A DNA stretch of 64,000 nucleotides, taken from contig WRAY01000005.1 of the NCBI GenBank assembly GCA_009779975.1, positions 25,226-89,225 on the forward strand, written 5' to 3'. The notes beneath the pieces are model-generated. The model was not told where the DNA came from. It worked only from the letters and a program-made list of their open reading frames with translations, and searched no databases. This document shows, one piece after another, positions 23,671 to 32,787 of this stretch. Within the stretch, counting starts at the first letter, position 1. Each line of letters opens with the position of its first letter. Made by a program: the position numbers and the translations under genes. This stretch comes from Bacillota bacterium. GTDB taxonomy: Bacteria > Bacillota > Clostridia > Christensenellales > Pumilibacteraceae.

Positions 23671-24804
23671 ATGAAAAAGGTAAAAATGTTACTAATGATG
23701 AGCGTAGTTTTCGCACTCGCTCTAGTTGCGTTCGTGGGTTGTGGTGGTGCTGCTACTACTTCTCACAGAGGTTATACTCAAACAGGAAGTTTTACTGCTG
23801 TCGAGTCAACCTTTACTATGATGTCTCATGCTGAATACAGAGCCCTTAGCGACACTTGGAGTGACCTTGAAACTGATGCTCAAGAAGTTGCAACTCCGTT
23901 TATAAGAGGACTAAGCGGCGGAAATTTTAGCACTGATGTAGTTGCTACTCACAGAAGACAACTTCGCAGTGTTGATATGTTCGGCGACACTGTTTGGCCA
24001 ACGCGCGGTTCTGAAAGAGAAGAAAGAGTAGCCGGACAAGGTTATTTCAACTCTCAAACAAACTGGACTTTTGTTCCTGCTGAATCATTAGGCACCAGAT
24101 TGGCTGTTGCGACAACTCTTGGAATTCACACTGTTATGAACAACACGCACGGAAATGACCCTCTTTTGTGGAATGCATCTCAGTTTAACGCTATGCTTTT
24201 GCAAAGATGGAACTTAACAGGTGAGTTTGAAATGGGCGGTTGGAATGCTATGACCCAAGAAGCGCAAGATGCGGCACTGCAAACTTCACGAGATGCTATT
24301 AGGGTTGCAATAACAACTTTAATGGTTCCTCAAGAGTATCGTGACTTAGGTTTCCATTGGATTGGAGGCAGTTTGCCGACATTTACTTTTGTTGAACTGG
24401 CAGAAGGTCACAGAGTTCAATCATCTTCTTGGTCTGGGGTTGGCGGCAGTGTCACTTTCACAAGATTCATTCGTCAAAACATAACAAGAATTGAAACTTA
24501 TTTCGCTCATGCGAATGTCCGCAGCGGTCACAGAGTAGAATTTGCTCGTCCAATGCAATGGAATGCTGCTGGCACTGATTTAGTCACCTCAACAGTAACA
24601 ATTTTAAGAGATACTACAGATCACAGATTGCGTGATATGGTTGAAGTTCGCAATGTGTTCAATTTGTATGACAGAGGAAATGAAGGTGACCATTGGGTTG
24701 AGTCAACATACTTTGAAGGTCAACTATGGACTATTATGCTTATGACTGATAACGATATGTTTATGGAAGTTGCATTCATTATTAATAAACCAGAAGGACA
24801 CTAA
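23671..24804 (+). CDS. Lipoprotein of unknown function (paralog 1)
   Basis: 377 residues from ATG 23671 (CAAAGGAGAATAAAAAAAAG). The signal peptide MKKVKMLLMMSVVFALALVA ends at a lipobox FVGC, so it is a surface lipoprotein. The ectodomain has no domain I recognise; it is rich in Thr, Arg and aromatic residues. The gene at 25204 shares promoter, leader, signal peptide and overall plan but diverges strongly in the mature part. Confidence 0.7.
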   Translation: MKKVKMLLMMSVVFALALVAFVGCGGAATTSHRGYTQTGSFTAVESTFTMMSHAEYRALSDTWSDLETDAQEVATPFIRGLSGGNFSTDVVATHRRQLRSVDMFGDTVWPTRGSEREERVAGQGYFNSQTNWTFVPAESLGTRLAVATTLGIHTVMNNTHGNDPLLWNASQFNAMLLQRWNLTGEFEMGGWNAMTQEAQDAALQTSRDAIRVAITTLMVPQEYRDLGFHWIGGSLPTFTFVELAEGHRVQSSSWSGVGGSVTFTRFIRQNITRIETYFAHANVRSGHRVEFARPMQWNAAGTDLVTSTVTILRDTTDHRLRDMVEVRNVFNLYDRGNEGDHWVESTYFEGQLWTIMLMTDNDMFMEVAFIINKPEGH

Positions 24805-25136
24805 AAACATAACAATATGAAATCAAAAAACGCTAGAACTGTTTAACAATCTAGCATGTGTGTGCCATACACTATTAGGCAGGAGAAATTCTGACAGTCG
24901 TTGTGAGATGCAGATATTCATCATTTAGATTCAAACGGATATAGGTTTTTACATATATTAGTAAAAAAATGCCTAAACTATGAAAATGAAATGTACCTCT
25001 TTTTAAGTTTATCACTTTATTCTTATTTATAGTGTCTGAACTTTTAAGTGCATATCCAAAAATGGTTATGGCATTTTTTTAATTTTCAATGAAATTCCAA
25101 CTTATAAATGAGCAGTAAAAATATTGTGAAAAATAC
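24805..25136 (+). other. Intergenic region with possible RNA structure
   Basis: 330 bp without an ORF. It has a small hairpin GCTAGA/TCTAGC near 24830-24855, and AAAAAAATGCC near 24965 is inverted as GGCATTTTTTT near 25071, enclosing about 100 nt. The last hairpin arm ends in a T run. It may be the 3' region of lipoprotein 1 or a separate RNA. I do not recognise a family. Confidence 0.3.
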
Positions 25137-25165
25137 TTGACAAATATATTTTTTTATTATATTAT
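25137..25165 (+). promoter_or_regulatory. Promoter of lipoprotein gene 2
   Basis: TTGACA at 25137-25142, 17-bp spacer, TATTAT at 25160-25165; nearly the same as the promoter at 23591. Confidence 0.7.
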
Positions 25166-25203
25166 TATGCTGATACTATGTTATCAAAGGAGAATAAAAA
25201 AAG

Positions 25204-26460
25204 ATGAAAAAAGTAAAAATGTTGCTTTTGATGAGTGTTGTCTTCGCATTCGCACTCGTTGCATTCGTAGGTTGTGGCTTTTCGCCATCAACAGGACACA
25301 GCGGAAGAATTGCTGGAGGTTTCACTGTTCTGGATTTTGATGTGGAGTTTCGCACTTATGATCAATTCGTGGAAGTTGACAATGCTTGGGACGAGGCATT
25401 TGTTCCTGGAAATGTGCTTGAAACAAATCGTGCAAGAGCGGCTCTTCCGTTTAGAAACTCAGCAATGTTTGGGATGCCGACTCCTTCTGCAACAAGAGTG
25501 CCGACTGAGGCAAGAGCATTTGTTTCACTAGATTCTTTATATGGAGAAACTCAATGGACTTCTTCAAATGTTACTGGAAGCAATCATGAAATAGCAGTTG
25601 GGCAAGGATTTTACATTCAGCAACTCGTTGCACACCCTGCTTCCAGCATTGAAGGAGCATCCGGTGTATTTGCAAGACATTTCACTCATACACAGATGTT
25701 TGATTGGTTCACTTTAAGTTACCCGCATGAAGGAATTCCCCCAACGAACTGGACAACTATTGGATCAAATCTTGCTATTGCTTTGGGTGATAGATGGAAT
25801 GCGGTTAGAGCAAATGAAGCAAATCTTACTCCTCGGTCGCTTGAAGAACTTCTTCGAGATCGTGCTGCAAATAGAGAGGTAATGATGAGAGTTATGAATC
25901 AGCATATTTTACACCCTAGTATGAGAGCAATGGGCTATGAATTTATTAACACGAATCCTGTCGAAAGCACAAGTAATCCGTTTAATATGTTTACGATAGT
26001 TGATTCGGCTCCTGATTCAGAAAATGAAAATTTGGTTTTTGTTCATAATATTATTCCAACAACTCACTCTATTCGTTTGAGTAGGCACATGAGATTCACC
26101 GCTAGAAGCATTAGGACTTATCAAAATGAAGGCAGGATTGATGAGAATGCAACTGAAAGAGTTGTGCATAAATCGTTAGCGGCTAATGGTATTGATCATA
26201 TAACTTCTGGTGCTTTTTATGTTTTAGAAGGTGAGTACTCTTATGAAGGGCTCGTATATGCTCTTCATCCGATAATTCCTGAAACCACTAGAAGAGCAGT
26301 TCAAATGACTAGCATCTTAGAAACTACAATGACTTCGACTTATATAGACGGTCAAGTTCGAACCGTAACTTTCCAAATTAGAGGGCAAAACACCGAAGGT
26401 GCAACTGCTCCGCTTATTGAAACAACCTCAATGACATTTCTAATCGACAGACCTCACTAG
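25204..26460 (+). CDS. Lipoprotein of unknown function (paralog 2)
   Basis: 418 residues from ATG 25204, with the same ribosome site (CAAAGGAGAATAAAAAAAG) and a signal almost identical to that of paralog 1, ending AFVGC. Mature parts align only loosely: both have a YxExRxxxxxW-like start, a VAGQGYF / AVGQGFY block, a mid-region Trp-rich stretch and a C-terminal beta-rich end closing with a FIINKPEGH / FLIDRPH pair. The function is unknown. A very strong hairpin terminator follows. Confidence 0.7.
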   Translation: MKKVKMLLLMSVVFAFALVAFVGCGFSPSTGHSGRIAGGFTVLDFDVEFRTYDQFVEVDNAWDEAFVPGNVLETNRARAALPFRNSAMFGMPTPSATRVPTEARAFVSLDSLYGETQWTSSNVTGSNHEIAVGQGFYIQQLVAHPASSIEGASGVFARHFTHTQMFDWFTLSYPHEGIPPTNWTTIGSNLAIALGDRWNAVRANEANLTPRSLEELLRDRAANREVMMRVMNQHILHPSMRAMGYEFINTNPVESTSNPFNMFTIVDSAPDSENENLVFVHNIIPTTHSIRLSRHMRFTARSIRTYQNEGRIDENATERVVHKSLAANGIDHITSGAFYVLEGEYSYEGLVYALHPIIPETTRRAVQMTSILETTMTSTYIDGQVRTVTFQIRGQNTEGATAPLIETTSMTFLIDRPH

Positions 26461-26475
26461 AATGTGATACCTATT

Positions 26476-26536
26476 AATAAATCAAACAAAAACACCAGAA
26501 CTTAAAACAAGTTCTGGTGTTTTTGTTTGATTTATT
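26476..26536. terminator. Bidirectional terminator with a perfect 28-bp stem
   Basis: The arms at 26476-26503 and 26509-26536 are perfectly complementary over 28 bp around an AAAAC loop; the core is ACACCAGAACTT / AAGTTCTGGTGT with A and T tracts outside. It separates two convergent genes. Confidence 0.9.
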
Positions 26537-26560
26537 TAACAACATTTGTTATTTTAAAAA

Positions 26561-28543
26561 TCACTCTTTTAAAACAACAATCAGTTCATCGTTTTCGTTG
26601 ACTTCAAATTTTTCTTTTTTGTCTAAGGTTTCTGAAAAGAAAACATTTTTGCCGTTTTTCATTGTGCCGATAACAACAACATTTCCTTTTGTTCCTAAAT
26701 ATGCACCATAAACAAAATGAGCAAGGGTTTCATAGGACATATTTTCATTTTCAAAATGAAACAGATATTTTGCCTTTTCAACATTGAGACTGATTCGAGG
26801 CGGCATTTCTGAGTAATATTTTTCAACATCTTCAGCAATTTTTGCCAAAGTCGGAATTTTGCCTTCAATAATTAAGTCGCTGAGAACTTTTTCAAACTTT
26901 GATTTTTCTCTTTTCGCAGGTCTTTTTTTGAGCCTGTCTATGTAGATTTCCAACTCATCAGTGAGAAGTTTGTGGGAACGGTCTCCTGAAATTAAGAGTT
27001 GGCGATAGAAGTATTGAGCATGTTCGTCTGAAAGTAACTTTGTTGCGAAGAAACTGATAATCTTTGTTGACACTATAACATTTGAAACGCCAAATTCGCT
27101 AATACTCTTTTGATTGTCAGGCTCTAAAATCTCAACAATAAGTGAGAATTTTCTGTCTTTTTCTTGAATGTATTCACTGAGTTCAACGAGTGTCAAAAAC
27201 ACATTATCATCATAATCTTTTTCGTAAACTGAATCATCGCTGAGTATCACAACAACGGAGTTCTCGTCTGCGAACTCTGAAACATCTTTTGCAAAAACAA
27301 CATGTTGGTCTGTTTCATACTTTTGAATACGGATGTTTTTGTGTTCTAACTCTTTGAGCATATAAGGACTTTTTTTGTTTTTTCCGATAATGAAAACAGT
27401 CAATTCTTCTTGCGGCGAATTAATCCGTGAGGGCATAACCGGAGCAATATTTGAAAGAGGTTCATACCTTTTTTTAGATGCCTCTTTAACACCCAAAGAG
27501 AGAACAAAAGTTTTGTCAAAAAGTGTGCCGACAGGAATTCCTTCGTTGTGTGTTTTTAAATATTCTTCATGGTCAATCCTGTCAATCGGATAAAATGAAC
27601 TACCAGTAGAAGAAAGAATATATCCCAAAACATTAGGAATTTGAGGGCAAAGTATTGAAATCGCCAAAAATTGCCCTAACTTTCGATTGTGAGAAAATGC
27701 TTGAATACTCTTATTCATAAGTCCCGGAATTAGCGGCACTGTTCTTCTGACAAGTTGTGCCGTTTCATAAGCATCACATTCAACTCCGATAGGGCAGTGA
27801 GGAGATATGTCAAAGTGAGACAATTTCAAAATTTGTTTTACTATGTCATAGTCCTTTGCACCCTCTTGATGCATTATCAAAATGCCTTTTGCACTCTCAA
27901 TCGAAACATCCTCTAACTCACAAATTTGAAAAGGATTTCCTTTGCGAACGACAAGTTTCAGTGTTCCTTTTGGTTTGTGGTCAATCATTGAGAGTTCACT
28001 TTCTAAGTCCGACCTTATCATTTCCCTTGTTTTGTCTGAAATAATAAGAACAGTTTCTTTTTGGCATGAACACATCAAGTCAACCAAAATGGAAGTCACT
28101 TCGTTGTTGTAGTTGAGTATCACGATATGGTCATCAAGTCTTAACTTTCCTTTACCTTCGCCTTTAGAGGTTATGTAGGAGCGAAAAGATGTAGTAACGG
28201 TTGCAATGACAGTACCGGTGAACAAAAACAAGCCGACAAAAACAACAATAAGAGCAAGGGTTATAAGCGGAAATGGAAGTCCGACGGTTGAGTTAGGAAC
28301 AATCAGCCACATAACTGTTGCGGCAAACGCTGTGAAAAAATTCTGAAAGGTTTCAGGGCGTGTGGCGTGCAGATAAAGTTCAGGGTCGCTTGGTGCAATT
28401 GCCATTGCAACCAGTGTTGCAACAATTACAAACAGCAAATTGACAAACAGCAACAGTCCAATTGTCACGACAACAGGCCGCTTCGACATCGTAACGGTAA
28501 AAGACGAAAACATCTTTCTAAATAATGCAGTAATTCTCTTCAT
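26561..28543 (-). CDS. CASTOR/POLLUX-type ion channel protein
   Basis: 660 residues. Two or three N-terminal helices (about 20-130) with a pore-like segment FAATVMWLIVPNSTVG are followed by a Rossmann RCK-like domain starting LDDHIVILNYNNEVTSILVDL, as in the CASTOR/POLLUX/SYM8 family. Further RCK-like and TrkA-C-like parts lie to the C-terminus, ending LIVVLKE. The likely role is potassium or cation conductance controlled by a ligand. The ATG at 28543 has no ribosome site and lies 6 bp after the -10 box, so the message should be leaderless. Its -35 box is in a family C repeat. Confidence 0.8.
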   Translation of the reverse strand: MKRITALFRKMFSSFTVTMSKRPVVVTIGLLLFVNLLFVIVATLVAMAIAPSDPELYLHATRPETFQNFFTAFAATVMWLIVPNSTVGLPFPLITLALIVVFVGLFLFTGTVIATVTTSFRSYITSKGEGKGKLRLDDHIVILNYNNEVTSILVDLMCSCQKETVLIISDKTREMIRSDLESELSMIDHKPKGTLKLVVRKGNPFQICELEDVSIESAKGILIMHQEGAKDYDIVKQILKLSHFDISPHCPIGVECDAYETAQLVRRTVPLIPGLMNKSIQAFSHNRKLGQFLAISILCPQIPNVLGYILSSTGSSFYPIDRIDHEEYLKTHNEGIPVGTLFDKTFVLSLGVKEASKKRYEPLSNIAPVMPSRINSPQEELTVFIIGKNKKSPYMLKELEHKNIRIQKYETDQHVVFAKDVSEFADENSVVVILSDDSVYEKDYDDNVFLTLVELSEYIQEKDRKFSLIVEILEPDNQKSISEFGVSNVIVSTKIISFFATKLLSDEHAQYFYRQLLISGDRSHKLLTDELEIYIDRLKKRPAKREKSKFEKVLSDLIIEGKIPTLAKIAEDVEKYYSEMPPRISLNVEKAKYLFHFENENMSYETLAHFVYGAYLGTKGNVVVIGTMKNGKNVFFSETLDKKEKFEVNENDELIVVLKE

Positions 28544-28549
28544 GTCGAC

Positions 28550-28579
28550 ATTTTAACATATGACAAATAACATTGTCAA
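28550..28579 (-). promoter_or_regulatory. Promoter of the channel gene, -35 box from a repeat
   Basis: On the minus strand TTGACA (28574-28579), 18-bp spacer, TAAAAT (28550-28555), or 17 bp to TTAAAA. The -35 box is the outward end of family C copy 2. Confidence 0.65.
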
Positions 28580-28665
28580 GTGTCTTCGACACTTTTGTGA
28601 GAAATTGCTACTACATGTAATTCTCCAAATGTAATTCTCCCACAAAGGGGTCGAAAACCCTTGAC
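28574..28665. repeat. Family C element (copy 2, divergent)
   Basis: TGTCAAGTGTCTTCGACACT at the left and GGGGTCGAAAACCCTTGACA at the right form an inverted pair. Both ends carry an outward TTGACA. Confidence 0.8.
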
Positions 28666-28740
28666 AAGGGTCTTCGACCCCTTTGTTGGGGTTGTTCTAG
28701 TAACAGCAATATCCAACAAGAGTTTTGAAAACACTTGACA
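28666..28740. repeat. Family C element (copy 3)
   Basis: 75 bp with a single base difference from the copy at 47313-47387. It starts AAGGGTCTTCGACCCCTTTG and ends GAAAACACTTGACA. It abuts copy 2. Confidence 0.9.
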
Positions 28741-28764
28741 TGTGATTTTTCACCTGAAAAACGC

Positions 28765-28793
28765 TTGACGAATTTTTTGTAGTGTGATATCTT
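28765..28793 (+). promoter_or_regulatory. Promoter of the MscS-type gene
   Basis: TTGACG at 28765-28770, 17-bp spacer, TATCTT at 28788-28793, about 25 bp downstream of the repeat end. Confidence 0.65.
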
Positions 28794-28819
28794 AATAGAA
28801 TAAGGAAAATAATATTAAC

Positions 28820-29989
28820 ATGGCAACTCAAAAACACAAGAAAGACACGACACAGAAAGAGACAAAGCAAGAAGAAGTTTGTCAAGAAGAAGAAAAAAAG
28901 AATAGCAAGATGAAAGAGAAACTCTCAAAATTTGTTCCTATATTTGGAACACCGAATTTTGATTGTCCAAAAAATCTAGCAGTATATTTGGAGAAAAAAC
29001 GCAAGAAAAAAATTAGAAACATGATTATCTTTGCAATATTTTCTGCCATAGTTTTGTCTGTATTTATTTTATCATTGCTCGTGGAGCCAATTTTTGGAAC
29101 ATATTCATCAATAACCGCTTTTGTAAATAGGCATATTTTGCAAAACGCATATGAATATGTGAGAAATGCTGAGACAGGATACTATGAGCAGGTCGCTATT
29201 CTCGGACATCCTGCAATAAGAAGTGTAGTTGTTGTTTCAGTTGGATATATTATCATAACTCTAGCCAGTGTTATAGTTAAACTTTTTGCTGTTGGAAACG
29301 CTAACAAAAGAAGAAGAACTGTTGTGTCGCTTGCATCTAGTATGATAAAATATATCGGTTATGTTATTGTGCTTATTATGATGCTTAATGTCTGGGGCGT
29401 AAACCCTGCAATACTTGCAACAATAGTCGGTGCATTGGGTATTGCTCTAGGTTTTGGTGCGCAAGGTCTTATTAGCGACCTTTTGACAGGGTTGTTCTTA
29501 ATTTTCGAAAATGCCCTTCAAGTCGGAGACATTGTGACAGTTGACGGTTTTCGAGGCGAAGTTGAAGAAGTTGGAATAAGAACAACTCGAATTAGAAGTG
29601 TAATAGGTGATGTTAAAGTTATCAACAACAGTCAACTTAAAAAATTCATTAACATGTCAATGCACAGAAGTTTGGCAATTTGTGATGTCACGATTGAATA
29701 CGGCGAAGATGTCAAAAAGGTTGAAGAAATAATAACCGCTCATCTTGAAGTCGTTGCAGAAAAATATCCTGTCATCAGCGAAGGTCCTTTTTACAAAGGT
29801 ATTGCATTATTTAATGAAAGAGGAGTGGTTTTGAGAATAGTTGCAAAGTGTGATGAAGTTGAAAGACTGCAACTTGACCGTGACCTAAACCGTGAATTCA
29901 AACTACTATTCGACCAAAACGGAATTCGTCTTGCAGTTCCAAGAATCGACATCAGCGATGAAAAAGAAAAAAAGACTAAGAAAAAATAA
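28820..29989 (+). CDS. MscS-family mechanosensitive channel
   Basis: 389 residues. A charged N-terminus (about 1-65) precedes transmembrane helices at about 68-90, 130-150 and 180-200, then the pore-lining MscS helix with Gly/Ala pattern (TIVGALGIALGFGAQGLISDLLTGLFLIFE split here) and the beta domain block QVGDIVTVDGFRGEVEEVG. The C-terminal alpha-beta domain ends in a Lys-rich tail. The channel releases solutes under osmotic down-shock. It is divergent from the CASTOR-like channel gene, and both promoters lie in or next to family C repeats. The ribosome site is weak (ATAAGGAAAATAATATTAAC). Confidence 0.9.
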   Translation: MATQKHKKDTTQKETKQEEVCQEEEKKNSKMKEKLSKFVPIFGTPNFDCPKNLAVYLEKKRKKKIRNMIIFAIFSAIVLSVFILSLLVEPIFGTYSSITAFVNRHILQNAYEYVRNAETGYYEQVAILGHPAIRSVVVVSVGYIIITLASVIVKLFAVGNANKRRRTVVSLASSMIKYIGYVIVLIMMLNVWGVNPAILATIVGALGIALGFGAQGLISDLLTGLFLIFENALQVGDIVTVDGFRGEVEEVGIRTTRIRSVIGDVKVINNSQLKKFINMSMHRSLAICDVTIEYGEDVKKVEEIITAHLEVVAEKYPVISEGPFYKGIALFNERGVVLRIVAKCDEVERLQLDRDLNREFKLLFDQNGIRLAVPRIDISDEKEKKTKKK

Positions 29990-30054
29990 TCCTAAAAAAT
30001 TCTTTGCTATTTTCTTTTAAACATAATGTGGACTTTAAACAAAAAAGGTGGGGG

Positions 30055-30420
30055 GCTTGTTGTTTATAGGGCACATCTAAATTATAGGAACTAATAATAT
30101 CATTTCATTTAGGTGTGCTGTTGAAAAAACTGTAGGGGCGGCAATCTGCCGCGCGCACAATGTGAAACGACAACCACAAACCTCGTAACAAACAACGAAC
30201 CAATTAAACTGTAGGGGTGAGCAACGCGAACCCGAATACTGAACAACATAATAATGATAATCTAATCGGGCTTGCGTTGCTCGCCCCTACAATTTATTCC
30301 AACTCCCGAATATCACTCGTCAAAATAACTGTAGGGGGGGCGTAATGTCCCCTTGACACGAAGTGGGTATTTGGATGTCAGATAGATACTGCGGGGGCGG
30401 CAACCTGCTGCCAGCACCTT
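30055..30420. repeat. Cluster of family A palindromes between mscS and pta
   Basis: Several copies: TGTAGGGGCGGCAATCTGCC at 30131; an inverted pair TGTAGGGGTGAGCAACGCGA (30210) with TTGCGTTGCTCGCCCCTACA (30272); and TGTAGGGGGGGCGTAATGTC (30330) followed by the GACACGAAG...GATGTCAGA block also found in the U32 gene. The 480-bp gap 29990-30470 holds nothing else; no clear pta promoter is visible in it. Confidence 0.8.
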
Positions 30421-30470
30421 AAAAATTCATAAGGAACGGTGTTTTTGCCGTCCTGAAAAAGGAACAAAAA

Positions 30471-31457
30471 ATGAACAAACTACTCGAACAAATTAAATCT
30501 GATGCAAAAAAAGCAAACAAAACCATTGTCTTGCCTGAAGGCAATGACGAAAGGGTAATTCGTGCGGCAGAAATTATAACAAAAGAAAAACTTGCAAAAG
30601 TTATTTTGATTGGCAATGCCGAAGAAATCAAAAAAATATGTCCGAGTGTCAATCTTGACGGCATAAAAATTGTTGACCACAAGTCGATTGATATTTCTAC
30701 ATACGCAAACAAGTTATATGAACTCCGCAAAGACAAAGGAATGACCCTTGATGAAGCAAAAGAACTCTTGAAAAAAGAAATGTATTTTGGAGTTATGCTT
30801 GTTAAAATGGGCGAAGCGGACGGCTTAGTCGGCGGAGCGTGCCACTCAACAGGTGATATGCTAAGACCTGGACTTCAAATCGTAAAAACCGCCCCGGGCA
30901 TTAAAACAGTGTCAAGTTGCTTTATTATGATTTGTCCTGAGAAAAAATACGGCGATGAAGGAGTTTTGGTTTTTGCGGATTGTGCTGTAAATGTTATGCC
31001 CGATGCTCAGCAATTAGCCGATATCGCACTATCAAGTGCCGAGAGTGCAAAGGCGATTGCAGGCACCACTCCAAGAGTTGCAATGCTCTCATTCTCAACA
31101 AAAGGCAGTGCCAAACACGAGTGTGCTTCAAAAGTTATCGAGGCAACGGAACTTGTTAAAAAAGCAAACCCAACGCTTCAAGTCGACGGCGAATTGCAAC
31201 TGGACAGTGCAATAGTTCCGAGTGTTGCTCAACTTAAATGCAAGGAAAGTAAAGTTGCAGGCAAGGCAAATGTCCTTATTTTTCCCGACCTTCAAAGCGG
31301 AAACATCGGCTACAAACTGGTTGAAAGATTGGCAAATGCAGAAGCAATCGGTCCAATATGCCAAGGCTTCAACAAGCCGCTCAATGATTTGTCAAGAGGG
31401 TGCAGCATAGAAGATGTCGTGAATGTCACTGCAATTACTGCATTGCAAGCAAAATAA
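30471..31457 (+). CDS. pta: Phosphate acetyltransferase
   Basis: Converts acetyl-CoA and phosphate to acetyl phosphate in the cytosol. The 328-residue length fits the short Pta form. The family blocks are present: TIVLPEGNDERVIRAAEI near the start, ADGLVGGACHSTGDMLRPGL, MLSFSTKGSAKHECASKV, and the C-terminal NVLIFPDLQSGNIGYKLVER. ATG 30471 follows AAAAAGGAACAAAAA. ackA follows 82 bp downstream, giving the usual acetate/ATP-forming pair of fermenters. A family A repeat lies between them. Confidence 0.95.
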   Translation: MNKLLEQIKSDAKKANKTIVLPEGNDERVIRAAEIITKEKLAKVILIGNAEEIKKICPSVNLDGIKIVDHKSIDISTYANKLYELRKDKGMTLDEAKELLKKEMYFGVMLVKMGEADGLVGGACHSTGDMLRPGLQIVKTAPGIKTVSSCFIMICPEKKYGDEGVLVFADCAVNVMPDAQQLADIALSSAESAKAIAGTTPRVAMLSFSTKGSAKHECASKVIEATELVKKANPTLQVDGELQLDSAIVPSVAQLKCKESKVAGKANVLIFPDLQSGNIGYKLVERLANAEAIGPICQGFNKPLNDLSRGCSIEDVVNVTAITALQAK

Positions 31458-31497
31458 TTGAAAGATAACTCTCAAGAGACAATAAACATTAAATTAT

Positions 31498-31526
31498 ATG
31501 TAGGGGTGGCATCTGCTGCCTGCAAG
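31498..31526. repeat. Family A palindrome just before ackA
   Basis: ATGTAGGGGTGGCATCTGCT then GCCTGCAAG. The repeat end runs directly into the AAGGAG ribosome site of ackA, so the hairpin could affect translation. Confidence 0.75.
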
Positions 31527-31539
31527 GAGAAAATAAAAA

Positions 31540-32724
31540 ATGAAAATATTAGTAATCAATGCGGGAAGTTCTTCAATCAAATATCAACTTTTCGACATGA
31601 CAAATGAATGCGTTATTGCAAAAGGTATGTGTGACAGAGTAGGGCAGCAAAGTTCAACTCTTATCCACAAGGGAAAAAAGGACATTAGATTGGAAGATGT
31701 CAAAATGCCGTCGCATGTTGAGGCAATGAAATTTGTCCTTGATGCTCTTGTTCACGCTGAGCATGGTGTCATCAAAGATTTGTCTGAAATAAAAGCAGTA
31801 GGACACAGAGTCGTTCTCGGCGGTGAGGACTACACCGGCAGTGTTGTTATTGATGGGACTGTCATGAAAGCACTTTATGCTAATATCGGGCTAGCGCCTC
31901 TTCACAACCCTGCTAATATTCAAGGTATTGAAGCATGCAAAGAAATCATGCCGAAAACTCCTATGGTTGCAGTTTTTGACAATGCTTTCCACTCGACAAT
32001 GCCGGACTATGCATATATGTATGCAATAAATTATGATGACTACAAAAAGCACAAAATACGCAAATACGGTTTCCATGGCACCAGTCACCTTTTCGTTTCA
32101 AGCGAGGCTGAAAGGTTAATCGGAAGAAAGGATTTGAAAATCGTTATTGCTCATCTTGGAAACGGGGCGAGTATGTCAGCAGTAAAAAATGGAAAATCAG
32201 TTGACACCTCAATGGGGTTAACACCTCTTCAAGGTCTCATCATGGGAACAAGATGCGGTGATATTGATTCGGCAGCAGTTGAGTATCTTGTTAATAACAC
32301 AGGAATGAATGTCCATGAAGTGACTACATATCTCAATAAAAAATGCGGACTACTCGGTATTTGCGGGTTTTCAAGCGACTTTAGAGACATTGAGGACGAA
32401 TATGAAAAAGGCAATGACAGAGCAAGGCTAGCGGTTGAAATGTTTTGTTATCGTGTCAAAAGTTATGTCGGTTCATATGCCGCTGCAATGGGCGGACTGG
32501 ACTGCCTGGTCTTTACCGGCGGAATTGGTGAAAATTCCTATATAGTTCGTGAAAAAGTAATGGAAGGACTAGAGTTTTTGGGGCTTGAAATTGACGACAA
32601 AGCAAACAAAACAACAAAAAGAGGAGAAACAAAACTTTTCTCAAAAGGAAAAGCAAAAGCCTATGTCATACCAACAAACGAAGAAATAATGATAGCAAGA
32701 GACACTTTGAGATTAGTGAAATAA
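31540..32724 (+). CDS. ackA: Acetate kinase
   Basis: Makes acetate and ATP from acetyl phosphate, with Pta. The 394-residue sequence has the ASKHA-family signatures MKILVINAGSSSIKYQLFDM at the start, KYGFHGTSH, HLGNGASM and the C-terminal FTGGIGENS. The catalytic Arg and Asp regions (GHRVVLGG, VFDNAFHSTMP) are intact. ATG 31540 follows AAGGAGAAAATAAAAA. It is probably co-transcribed with pta. Confidence 0.95.
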   Translation: MKILVINAGSSSIKYQLFDMTNECVIAKGMCDRVGQQSSTLIHKGKKDIRLEDVKMPSHVEAMKFVLDALVHAEHGVIKDLSEIKAVGHRVVLGGEDYTGSVVIDGTVMKALYANIGLAPLHNPANIQGIEACKEIMPKTPMVAVFDNAFHSTMPDYAYMYAINYDDYKKHKIRKYGFHGTSHLFVSSEAERLIGRKDLKIVIAHLGNGASMSAVKNGKSVDTSMGLTPLQGLIMGTRCGDIDSAAVEYLVNNTGMNVHEVTTYLNKKCGLLGICGFSSDFRDIEDEYEKGNDRARLAVEMFCYRVKSYVGSYAAAMGGLDCLVFTGGIGENSYIVREKVMEGLEFLGLEIDDKANKTTKRGETKLFSKGKAKAYVIPTNEEIMIARDTLRLVK

Positions 32725-32787
32725 TTTCTATAGTTAGCAGTTAATATAAAAAGTGCGATCCCCGATGTTCTTTTTGCGTTCAAGACT

